A stretch of DNA of 6,695 nucleotides from Deltaproteobacteria bacterium (GTDB lineage: Bacteria > Desulfobacterota > Desulfuromonadia > Geobacterales > Pseudopelobacteraceae). A program made the position numbers and the translations under genes. The notes under the pieces were generated by a model, which did not search any database, had not been told where the DNA came from, and was given only the letters and a program-made list of their open reading frames with translations. Shown in pieces: positions 1 through 5,576 of the stretch (positions are counted from its first letter, which is position 1; every line of letters starts with the position of its first letter). The DNA lies in the NCBI GenBank assembly GCA_030654645.1, contig JAURXC010000066.1:1-6695 (forward strand), read 5' to 3'.

Positions 1-979
1 GGTTGTAGTGATCTTCGTTGAGAATATCCTCGGCGCGCACAATGTCCAGGCTGTCGGATGTGCTCTTGTTCCAGGGCATTCCAGCCAGATAGTCCAGATA
101 TGTACGTGAGACGTTGTATTCCGGCGAGGCCTGGTTGATCCGCTCCAGACGTTTCAGTTCCTTGTCGGCGACCTTCTTCACATCCTCGGGCAGGCCCGCC
201 TCTTCAATCAGCTTGCGCAGCTCATTCATGTCGGCCGAGCGCGGGTCTTCCTCCCCCAACTCTTCCTGAATGTGCTTCATCTGCTCGCGCAGGATGTATT
301 CCTTCTGGTTCTTGCCGACCCGCTTGGTGACTTCGCCGGCGACCTCGTTTTTAACCTGCATACGCTGCACTTCGTTCGTCAGGTACACATAGACCTTTTT
401 CAGACGTTCCAGCGGATCCACGGTTTCCAGCAGTTCCTGCAGGTCGCCGACCGGCAGGTTGACGTATAGCGCCACCAGGTCAGACAGGCGCGCCGGATTG
501 TCGATATAGTCGATCATTTTCATGACATCGTCCGGAAGCGGCTTGCCATGTGACAGTGCAATTTTTAACAGCGCATTCAGGCTCTGTACCAACGCCTCGG
601 AAACCAGGTTCTTTTCCACAAACTCGCGCACGATTTCACAGTGGGCAAGCACGATAGAACCGGCCGGTTCCGTATCCAGAATCCGCAGACGGGTAATACC
701 CTCCAGAGACACCTTGTAGCGCCCGTCTTCCAGCTTTTTGGTCTGGTTGACCTTGCAGAGCGTGCCAATTTCACACCTGCCGCCGCCCCCCCCTCCCGCG
801 CCGCTTTCCGGCCTTTCGAAAACAAAGACCAGATATGTTTCGTAATTTTCGGCTTCGCGGAATGTCGCCATATCTTTCTCACTGACAAACACCGGGAATA
901 GCATATAAGGGAACACAACCATATCTTTCTGGACGTAAAGAGGCAATTTTTCCGGGATTTCAATAACTGTGTGCGGCAT
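1..979 (-). CDS. lon: ATP-dependent protease Lon, N-terminal part (gene runs off left edge)
   Basis: Lon (endopeptidase La) is a cytoplasmic AAA+ serine protease that degrades misfolded and regulatory proteins. Reading the reverse complement from the ATG at 979-977 gives 326 uninterrupted codons to the window edge. The N-terminal substrate-binding (LAN) domain spans roughly residues 8-195 and opens with LPLYVQKDMVVFPYMLFPVFV, comparable to LPLRDVVVYPHMVIPLFVG of E. coli Lon. The helical/coiled-coil region follows, with KNQKEYILREQMKHIQEELG (E. coli EKSQREYYLNEQMKAIQKELG), then MPWNK and EDILNEDHYN, which sit just before the AAA+ module. The Walker A/B motifs and the Ser-Lys dyad lie outside the window. 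A Shine-Dalgarno AAGGA stands 9-10 bases upstream of the ATG. An odd point is a six-glycine run near residues 62-67, in a loop of the LAN domain, encoded over an 8-G tract. The frame stays open through it. Family identity is nearly certain; whether this is the main or a second Lon copy cannot be told. Confidence 0.96.
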   Translation of the reverse strand, partial: MPHTVIEIPEKLPLYVQKDMVVFPYMLFPVFVSEKDMATFREAENYETYLVFVFERPESGAGGGGGGRCEIGTLCKVNQTKKLEDGRYKVSLEGITRLRILDTEPAGSIVLAHCEIVREFVEKNLVSEALVQSLNALLKIALSHGKPLPDDVMKMIDYIDNPARLSDLVALYVNLPVGDLQELLETVDPLERLKKVYVYLTNEVQRMQVKNEVAGEVTKRVGKNQKEYILREQMKHIQEELGEEDPRSADMNELRKLIEEAGLPEDVKKVADKELKRLERINQASPEYNVSRTYLDYLAGMPWNKSTSDSLDIVRAEDILNEDHYN

Positions 980-1036
980 ATCGGTTGATCCTTTTTTTAA
1001 ATTGGCGCTTGGTTATTCCATAAAATCAAGTCTGTC

Positions 1037-1064
1037 ATCATAACATACCTTCTGCTGCAATCAA
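1037..1064 (-). promoter_or_regulatory. Candidate sigma70-type promoter for lon
   Basis: On the minus strand, TTGATT (1064-1059) is followed after 16 bases by TATGAT (1042-1037), and a TG one base upstream of the -10 makes it an extended -10 element. Transcription would start near 1030, leaving a leader of about 50 bases before the lon ATG. I did not see a convincing heat-shock (sigma32-type) CCCCAT -10 box. The gene at 1069-1659 points the same way, so read-through from it is also possible. Confidence 0.5.
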
Positions 1065-1068
1065 AGCA

Positions 1069-1659
1069 TCAGACCGGTTGACCTTCACGGACCTTGACGG
1101 CAACCACTCTTGCGCGAGCCGAAACACCGCACATTTCACGATACAGCAGAACCAGGAAACGCACTGTGACCAGCCGGTGGATTGCCGCCTGGGTCAACCG
1201 GTATAACCAGAAACGGATACGTGACGGAGAGCGGCTGCCAAGTATCAATGGACAAAATTCACTCAGCTGCAGCGATACGCGGACACCGTCCGAACCAGGT
1301 TCCACGCCGAAACGCAGTTCACCCCGGTCACACTGGCCCGGTTGGACCAAGACCCCGCCACAGATTCGAAGCACAACCTTTTCCGCTTCGGCCGAAGGAG
1401 GCAAAAAGCTGATCAGGCTCAAGCTACTGCCCAACAGACGGAATTCAATTCCGGAATCCAGTTGCACAGGGCGGATGATATTAAGGGTGCAGCTTTTAAT
1501 GTATGCCAAATAGCGCTGCATCAGATTCCCGGCGGATAGATTTCCGGCAACTCCGGAAGGGAATACGCTCCACTGCACCGAGAAAACCGATGCATCGTCA
1601 ACCAACACCTGCTGGCAGGATATTTCCTGATGGGAACAGATCAGCATCATGAGGCCCAT
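1069..1659 (-). CDS. Conserved-looking hypothetical protein, 196 aa
   Basis: I do not recognise this protein. It has no signal peptide, no clear membrane segment and no catalytic motif I can name. The centre (about residues 60-135) reads as alternating hydrophobic/polar strands, as in a beta-rich fold. Residues 145-178 form a basic amphipathic helix (SRIRFWLYRLTQAAIHRL, then LLYREMCG). There are seven cysteines (8, 15, 57, 100, 110, 136, 177), which suggests a cytoplasmic protein. The opposite-strand frame at 1094-1513 is rich in Ser, Arg, Pro and Thr and looks like its shadow; this frame has balanced composition and mostly GC-ending codons. The start is uncertain: ATGs lie at 1659, 1650 and 1647, none with a strong Shine-Dalgarno, and an in-frame TAG upstream rules out a longer form. 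It lies 89 bases upstream of lon on the same strand and may be co-transcribed with it. Confidence 0.66.
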   Translation of the reverse strand: MGLMMLICSHQEISCQQVLVDDASVFSVQWSVFPSGVAGNLSAGNLMQRYLAYIKSCTLNIIRPVQLDSGIEFRLLGSSLSLISFLPPSAEAEKVVLRICGGVLVQPGQCDRGELRFGVEPGSDGVRVSLQLSEFCPLILGSRSPSRIRFWLYRLTQAAIHRLVTVRFLVLLYREMCGVSARARVVAVKVREGQPV

Positions 1660-1680
1660 TCTGCCAGTTGCGCCAAATAT

Positions 1681-1696
1681 TGCAATCTAAATTGCA
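1681..1696. repeat. Inverted repeat, possible operator
   Basis: TGCAAT and ATTGCA form perfect 6-base arms around a 4-base centre (CTAA). It lies 22 bases upstream of the hypothetical gene's ATG and 18 bases upstream of the -35 box of the plus-strand promoter. This is where a regulator of divergent transcription could bind. The arms are short and AT-rich, so chance occurrence is possible. Confidence 0.35.
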
Positions 1697-1713
1697 GCCA
1701 TGTTTTTTCACGC

Positions 1714-1741
1714 TTGACAAGTTTAGAAATTGTATTAAGAT
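1714..1741 (+). promoter_or_regulatory. Sigma70-type promoter of the small leader/sRNA unit
   Basis: A perfect -35 hexamer TTGACA (1714-1719) is followed after 16 bases by TAAGAT (1736-1741), which matches four of six -10 consensus positions. The start would be near 1748. It drives a unit of about 175 bases that ends at the terminator at 1889-1925. The -35 sits inside CTTGACAAG, which is nearly palindromic. Confidence 0.62.
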
Positions 1742-1792
1742 AAAAATCATCCTGTTAGAATTCAAATCGTAAAGTGAAAGGAGACCCTGCCG

Positions 1793-1855
1793 ATGTGGAC
1801 TGATAGATTCAGGATTCGTCCGGTATCCCACTGCAAAGAGGGTTGCCATAGTTAG
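1793..1855 (+). CDS. Small ORF, 20-aa Cys-containing leader-like peptide
   Basis: The ATG at 1793 has a good Shine-Dalgarno (AAAGGAGA, GGAG at 1780-1783) with 9-base spacing. The peptide is MWTDRFRIRP followed by VSHCKEGCHS, ending at TAG 1853-1855. It is basic in the first half, and its tail holds two Cys and two His (H-C-x3-C-H). That tail resembles a C-x3-C-H heme or metal motif, but a 20-residue chain lacking a signal peptide makes cytochrome function unlikely. It may be a regulatory leader peptide whose translation affects the hairpins downstream, or a small functional peptide. I recognise no family. Support for translation comes from the ribosome binding site, its place inside a promoter-terminator unit, and the hairpin starting at its stop codon. 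Confidence 0.5.
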   Translation: MWTDRFRIRPVSHCKEGCHS

Positions 1856-1879
1856 CCCGCCGCCTGAACGGCGACGGGC
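1855..1879 (+). promoter_or_regulatory. GC-rich RNA hairpin directly after the small ORF
   Basis: GCCCGCCGCC (1855-1864) pairs with GGCGACGGGC (1870-1879) through nine base pairs and one C-A mismatch, around the loop TGAAC. The first paired base is the last base of the small ORF's stop codon, so a terminating ribosome would cover and open this stem. No U-run follows, so it is not itself a terminator. Confidence 0.6.
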
Positions 1880-1888
1880 GTACAGAAC

Positions 1889-1925
1889 AAAAAGCCCCGG
1901 TCTCAGGATCTGGGGCTTTTTTTTT
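1889..1925 (+). terminator. Rho-independent terminator
   Basis: AAAAAGCCCC (1889-1898) pairs with GGGGCTTTTT (1912-1921) around a 13-base loop, and the T-run continues to nine Ts (1917-1925). It ends the short transcript that starts near 1748, upstream of the efflux operon. The A-run before the stem means it could also work weakly on the minus strand. Confidence 0.88.
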
Positions 1926-1952
1926 GTTGTCGACTAATTATTCTGATATGAT
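1924..1952 (+). promoter_or_regulatory. Extended -10 promoter for the efflux operon
   Basis: TTGTTG (1924-1929), a 17-base spacer and TATGAT (1947-1952) with TG at 1944-1945 give an extended -10 promoter. Transcription would start near 1959, about 40 bases before the adaptor ATG. The -35 begins within the last Ts of the upstream terminator, so the operon can be expressed independently of the short leader unit. GCCGC-T-GCGGC (1956-1966), an odd palindrome, overlaps the predicted start site and could be an operator. Confidence 0.55.
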
Positions 1953-1997
1953 ACGGCCGCTGCGGCTGGACCATCACGTTTGTGCGAAGAGAACTGC

Positions 1998-3254
1998 ATG
2001 AAAAAATATCTGATTATTCTGGCTGTAATCCTTGCCATTGCCGGCATTGCCGGATACGGCTTTTATAAACGCACGCCCGAGGTGAGTTACAAGACCGCCA
2101 GGATCGAGCGCGGCATGGTAGTTTCCACGGTCGCCGCCACCGGCAATCTCTCGGCGGTGACGACCGTCCAGGTCGGCACCCAGGTTTCCGGCACGATCCA
2201 GAAACTCTACGTTGACTTCAATTCCAAAGTAAAAAAGGGTCAGGCCATTGCCGAAATCGACCCTTCCCTTTTCAACGCCTCGGTGGAACAGGCTCATGGC
2301 AACGTCCTCAACTCGGAGGCCAACCTGCAAAAATCCAGGGTGACCTTGGCGGATGCGGAACGGACACTTGCCCGCAACAAAAAGCTTCTTGCCGACGGCA
2401 TCATCTCCCAGGCCGACTATGACGTCGCCGAGACAGCGCTGCAATCGGCCAGGGCATCCGTAAAAGCCTCAGAGGGAAGCGTTGCCCAGACCCGTGGAGC
2501 GCTGATGCAGTCCAGGACCAACCTGCGCTATTCCGTGATCCGCTCGCCTGTCGATGGCGTGGTCATATCCCGAACCATAGACATAGGTCAGACCGTGGCA
2601 GCATCATTCCAGACACCAACCCTTTTCACCATCGCCAAAGACCTGACCAAGATGCAAATTGAGGTCAGTGTGGACGAAGCCGATATCAGCCGCATCCAGC
2701 TCGACCAGAAGGCAACTTTTACCGTCGATTCATATCCGGAGCAGACCTTCGGCGGCAAGGTCGTTCAGATCCGCAGCGCCCCGATCATCACCCAGAACGT
2801 GGTCACCTACGTGGTAGTGGTCAATGTGGACAACAACGATCTGAAGTTGAAGCCAGGCATGACCGCCAATGTTTCGATCGAAGTGGCCAGGAAAGACGAT
2901 GTTCTCAAACTTCCACCTGCCGCGCTACGTTTCAAGCCGAAAACAAAAACGGATGATGCAAAAGCCAAGAGGAGCGAAGACCGCGGCAGCGCAAACAAAC
3001 AGCGTCCGGCCGCCGGATCGCCCGATCAGGGCGGCAAGCCGGGCGGACGAAAAGCGGGTAACGGCCAACAGGTTTACATCCTCAAGGACAACAAGCCGGT
3101 TGCCGTGAAGATCAGGACCGGCATCGCCAACAACAGTAGTATCGAACTGGTTGAAAGCACCCTCAAGGAAGGGGACGAAGTCGTCATCGAACAGACCGGC
3201 GGCGACAGCGTCAAGAAAAAGACCGGCGGTTCACCGATGGGGCGGCCGTTCTAA
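1998..3254 (+). CDS. macA: MacA-like periplasmic adaptor subunit (HlyD/RND-type membrane fusion protein)
   Basis: This 418-residue protein should link the MacB-type ABC transporter below to a TolC-like outer membrane channel and stimulate its ATPase. An uncleaved N-terminal membrane anchor spans about residues 4-23. The first lipoyl half follows (about 55-90, VQVGTQVSGTIQKLYVDFNS, then VKKGQ), and an alpha-helical coiled-coil hairpin covers about 93-175. The second lipoyl half is at about 178-200 (RSPVDGVVISRTIDIGQTV), the beta-barrel at about 205-300, and a membrane-proximal domain comes last. That last domain is split by a Lys/Gly/Pro/Arg-rich insert at about 313-356, and the C-terminus is also basic and glycine-rich. 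I chose ATG 1998 (GAAGAG six bases upstream) over the TTG at 1980, which would add six residues without a ribosome binding site. The stop codon directly abuts the next ATG. The exported substrate cannot be told from sequence. Confidence 0.92.
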   Translation: MKKYLIILAVILAIAGIAGYGFYKRTPEVSYKTARIERGMVVSTVAATGNLSAVTTVQVGTQVSGTIQKLYVDFNSKVKKGQAIAEIDPSLFNASVEQAHGNVLNSEANLQKSRVTLADAERTLARNKKLLADGIISQADYDVAETALQSARASVKASEGSVAQTRGALMQSRTNLRYSVIRSPVDGVVISRTIDIGQTVAASFQTPTLFTIAKDLTKMQIEVSVDEADISRIQLDQKATFTVDSYPEQTFGGKVVQIRSAPIITQNVVTYVVVVNVDNNDLKLKPGMTANVSIEVARKDDVLKLPPAALRFKPKTKTDDAKAKRSEDRGSANKQRPAAGSPDQGGKPGGRKAGNGQQVYILKDNKPVAVKIRTGIANNSSIELVESTLKEGDEVVIEQTGGDSVKKKTGGSPMGRPF

Positions 3255-3935
3255 ATGAGCAAAGTAATCGCACTGACCGATATCCGCCGCGTTTTTACGA
3301 TGGGTGATCAGCAGTTTGAGGCGCTCAAGGGTGTTTCCTACAGCATCAGCGCCGGCGAGTTCGTCGCGATCATGGGCGCCTCCGGCAGCGGCAAATCCAC
3401 CTGCATGAACATCCTGGGTTGCCTGGACCGCCCCACCTCCGGACAATACCTGCTGGACGGACTGGACGTAGGGGCCATGAATACCAATCAACTGGCCGAC
3501 ATTCGCAACAAAAAGCTGGGCTTCGTCTTCCAGGGCTTCAACCTGCTGGCCCGGACCCCGGCCGTGGAAAACGTCGAATTGCCACTGGTCTATGCCGGAC
3601 TCCACTCCAGGGAACGCCGTGAAAAGGCGTTGGCCGCCATGCAGCAGGTCGGGCTGGCCGGCAAGGAGAACAACCACCCCAGTCAGCTTTCCGGTGGCCA
3701 GCAGCAGCGCGTCGCCATAGCCCGTGCCCTGGTCAACAATCCGGCAGTGATCCTGGCCGACGAACCTACCGGCAACCTGGACAGCAGCTCCACCGCCGAG
3801 ATAATGAGTCTGTTCACCACCCTCAACAAACAGGGCATCACGATCATCATGGTTACCCACGAGCATGACGTGGCGGCCTATGCCGGGCGGCAGATAACCT
3901 TTCGCGATGGCAATATAATAGGCGACACGAAATAA
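3255..3935 (+). CDS. macB: MacB/LolD-type ABC transporter ATP-binding protein
   Basis: This 226-residue cytoplasmic ATPase powers the permease encoded next. All nucleotide-binding motifs are intact: Walker A GASGSGKST (41-49), Q-loop Gln93 in FVFQGFNLL, signature LSGGQQQR (145-152), Walker B VILADEP with catalytic Glu170, D-loop GNLD (173-176) and switch His202 in VTHEHD. The pattern is that of the MacB/LolD/FtsE subfamily, whose members work by mechanotransmission. In E. coli MacB this domain is fused to the permease; here it is a separate chain. LolD is an alternative name, but the MacA-type partner upstream favours a MacAB-type exporter. The start follows the adaptor's TAA with no spacer, and only a weak G-rich stretch stands in for a Shine-Dalgarno, so translational coupling is likely. 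Confidence 0.95.
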   Translation: MSKVIALTDIRRVFTMGDQQFEALKGVSYSISAGEFVAIMGASGSGKSTCMNILGCLDRPTSGQYLLDGLDVGAMNTNQLADIRNKKLGFVFQGFNLLARTPAVENVELPLVYAGLHSRERREKALAAMQQVGLAGKENNHPSQLSGGQQQRVAIARALVNNPAVILADEPTGNLDSSSTAEIMSLFTTLNKQGITIIMVTHEHDVAAYAGRQITFRDGNIIGDTK

Positions 3936-5161
3936 TGGACTTCCTTCAAACCCTCAAAATCGCACTGCGTGCTCTGCGCACCAACAAGATGCGCTCGTTC
4001 CTGACCATGCTCGGCATCATCATCGGCATCGCTTCCGTAATCGCGATGATGGCGGTTGGATCGGGCGCCAGCTATGTCATCTCGCAGCAGATCGCCAGTA
4101 TCGGCAGTAACATCATCCTGGTCATACCAGGTTCCACCACCAGCGGCGGCCTGCGCACCGGCAGCGGCGGTGCCCAGACCCTGACCAGCGACGATGTCAA
4201 GGCGATCATGGCCGAATGTCCCTCGGTGGACCTGGCGTCCGGTACCGTGCGCTCCTCCGGACAAGTCGTCTACGGCAACATGAACTGGTCAACCGTGATC
4301 ATGGGGGGCACGCCGGAACTGTTCGAGATCCGTGAATGGGGCATCGCCAACGGACGCGGCATCACCCAGCAGGACGTGGATGGCGCCGTCAAGGTCTGCC
4401 TTCTGGGGCAGACCGTGGCTGACAACCTCTTTGGCTCCGCCGACCCGGTCGGAAACATCGTCCGCATCAAAAAAATCCCCTTCACGGTAATCGGCGTGCT
4501 GGAGCGCAAGGGTCAATCTCCCCAGGGGACCGATCAGGACGATACACTTTTTGTCCCGCTGCGAACCGCCCAGCGCAATCTTGTACGCTCCCAGCATACC
4601 AATAACGTCGGAGCCCTGATAGTCAAAGCCAAAAGCAAGGAATTATTGACCAAGGCTGAAGAAGAGATCAACAGCCTGCTCAACCAGCGCCATCGTATCA
4701 CCGGAGGCAAGGAGCCGGATTTCTCGACCCGCAACCTGTCCGAAATACTGGCCGTGGCCGAACAATCATCAAAAGCCATGTCGCTGCTGTTGGGCGCCGT
4801 GGCCTCGATCTCGCTGATCGTGGGGGGCATCGGCATCATGAACATCATGCTGGTGTCGGTCACCGAGCGTACCAGGGAGATCGGTATCCGCATGGCGATA
4901 GGAGCAAAGAAAAACGACATCCTGCTTCAGTTCATGACCGAAGCGGTGCTGCTGACCATGCTCGGCGGATTGATCGGTATTGCGCTCGGAGCCGGCGGAG
5001 CGATGGTTGTATCGCGCATGCTGGAGTGGCCGACCCTGATTTCGTTCCAATCAATAAGCATCGCCTTTGTATTCTCCGGAGCCGTGGGCATCTTCTTCGG
5101 TTTCTATCCGGCCCGCAAAGCTGCCGGACTAAATCCTATCGACGCACTGAGGTATGAATAA
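3935..5161 (+). CDS. macB: MacB-type ABC transporter permease
   Basis: This 408-residue inner-membrane protein has the four-helix MacB topology. TM1 is at about 22-43, a large periplasmic domain (MacB-PCD) fills about 45-280, and TM2 (about 283-307), TM3 (about 335-358) and TM4 (about 373-391) form the FtsX-like C-terminal domain. Family hallmarks include LRALRTNKMRSFLTMLGIII at the start of TM1, ERTREIGIRMAIGA after TM2 (the coupling region to the ATPase) and the C-terminal YPARKAAGLNPIDALRYE. It should form a homodimer with two ATPase subunits and dock with the adaptor hexamer. The ATG shares one base with the ATPase stop codon (TAATG), so translation is probably coupled. Its size matches the permease half of E. 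coli MacB, meaning a split gene and not a truncation. Confidence 0.95.
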   Translation: MDFLQTLKIALRALRTNKMRSFLTMLGIIIGIASVIAMMAVGSGASYVISQQIASIGSNIILVIPGSTTSGGLRTGSGGAQTLTSDDVKAIMAECPSVDLASGTVRSSGQVVYGNMNWSTVIMGGTPELFEIREWGIANGRGITQQDVDGAVKVCLLGQTVADNLFGSADPVGNIVRIKKIPFTVIGVLERKGQSPQGTDQDDTLFVPLRTAQRNLVRSQHTNNVGALIVKAKSKELLTKAEEEINSLLNQRHRITGGKEPDFSTRNLSEILAVAEQSSKAMSLLLGAVASISLIVGGIGIMNIMLVSVTERTREIGIRMAIGAKKNDILLQFMTEAVLLTMLGGLIGIALGAGGAMVVSRMLEWPTLISFQSISIAFVFSGAVGIFFGFYPARKAAGLNPIDALRYE

Positions 5162-5162
5162 C

Positions 5163-5576
5163 ATGAGCAACTGTCCAATGTGTCAACGCTGGGATGATGA
5201 TGCCGATCTGCGGATCGTGGAAATGGCCCACTCCTATGTGATCCTCAATCGCGACCAGTATTTCCCGGGTTATACGCTGCTGTTCACAAAAGAGCACGTA
5301 ACCGAACTGTTCCACCTGGACCGTACGGTGCGGGCCGGCCTGACGGAAGAGGTCAGCCGGGTTGCGGAAGCTCTCTACGGTGCATTCTCTCCGGCCAAGA
5401 TCAATTATGAACTACTGGGCAACATGGTGCCGCATATCCACTGGCACATCGTGCCGCGCTTTACCTCGGAACCGCTCTGGCCGAAACCGATCTGGGCCGA
5501 ACCGCACGATGAGTTGATCCTTGCGCCGGAAGAATACAGGCAGCGCATCATTGAAGTCCGGAGACTTTTGGCATGA
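5163..5576 (+). CDS. HIT-family nucleotide hydrolase/transferase
   Basis: This 137-residue cytoplasmic protein belongs to the histidine triad family, whose members cleave or transfer nucleotidyl groups (for example diadenosine polyphosphate hydrolases). The triad is HIHWHIV at residues 91-97, with His93 the expected nucleophile, in the context LLGNMVPHIHWHIVPR. An N-terminal CPMC (Cys4-Cys7) resembles the zinc-site half seen in some HIT proteins. The substrate cannot be named. I chose ATG 5163, two bases after the permease stop, because GAGG at 5149-5152 is ten bases upstream. An in-frame ATG at 5154, inside the permease gene, would add three residues but has no room for a ribosome binding site. 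The stop overlaps the next ATG by four bases (ATGA). Confidence 0.92.
   Translation: MSNCPMCQRWDDDADLRIVEMAHSYVILNRDQYFPGYTLLFTKEHVTELFHLDRTVRAGLTEEVSRVAEALYGAFSPAKINYELLGNMVPHIHWHIVPRFTSEPLWPKPIWAEPHDELILAPEEYRQRIIEVRRLLA

Larger units (their letters stand above)
1748..1925 (+). ncRNA. Putative short transcript: mRNA leader, attenuator or small RNA of unknown family
   Basis: A predicted promoter and a strong intrinsic terminator define a transcript of about 175-180 nucleotides. Inside it lie a 20-codon ORF, a hairpin beginning at its stop codon and the terminator stem-loop. I compared it by eye with 6S RNA, SRP RNA, and cyclic-di-GMP (GEMM), TPP and fluoride riboswitch patterns, and found no convincing match. 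It may be a leader whose terminator controls entry into the adaptor/MacB operon 73 bases further on, or an independent small RNA or peptide mRNA. The ends are inferred from promoter and terminator positions only. Confidence 0.5.
1660..1997. other. Divergent intergenic regulatory region (338 bases)
   Basis: This stretch separates the minus-strand hypothetical/lon pair from the plus-strand efflux operon. From left to right it holds an inverted repeat (1681-1696), a plus-strand promoter (1714-1741), a 20-codon ORF with a good ribosome binding site, a GC-rich hairpin (1855-1879), a Rho-independent terminator (1889-1925), a second plus-strand promoter (1924-1952) and the adaptor gene's ribosome binding site. 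No tRNA or rRNA was seen. No convincing minus-strand promoter for the gene at 1659 could be fixed, although TTGTCA occurs on that strand at 1719-1714. Confidence 0.8.

Noticed and set aside
577..963. Minus-strand 128-codon frame overlapping lon
   Set aside because: It is a different frame of the same strand as Lon. The Lon frame from 979 is open throughout with clear homology, so this is a shadow and not a sign of a frameshift.
1094..1513. Plus-strand 139-codon ORF opposite the hypothetical gene
   Set aside because: Very rich in Ser, Arg, Pro and Thr with no recognisable domain or ribosome binding site; the minus-strand frame is the more protein-like.
1598..1849. Minus-strand 83-codon ORF across the intergenic region
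   Set aside because: It overlaps the start of the 1069-1659 gene in another frame, spans the plus-strand promoter and small ORF, and shows no domain or conserved motif.
1832..1849. C-x3-C-H as a heme c attachment site in the small ORF
   Set aside because: The peptide has only 20 residues, no export signal and no fold to hold a heme; the pattern is noted but not called a cytochrome.
1793..1925. Cyclic-di-GMP (GEMM), TPP or fluoride riboswitch, or 6S RNA
   Set aside because: Fragments such as GCAAAGAGGGTTGCC recall parts of GEMM, but the order and the rest of the conserved core are missing, and the long 6S hairpin is not formed.
1980..1997. TTG start adding six residues to the adaptor
   Set aside because: No Shine-Dalgarno before it, while ATG 1998 has GAAGAG at suitable spacing and begins directly with the MKK membrane anchor.
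3231..3866. Minus-strand 211-codon ORF opposite the ATPase
   Set aside because: Antisense shadow of a gene with all ABC ATPase motifs; rich in Gly, His, Gln and Val without a recognisable domain.
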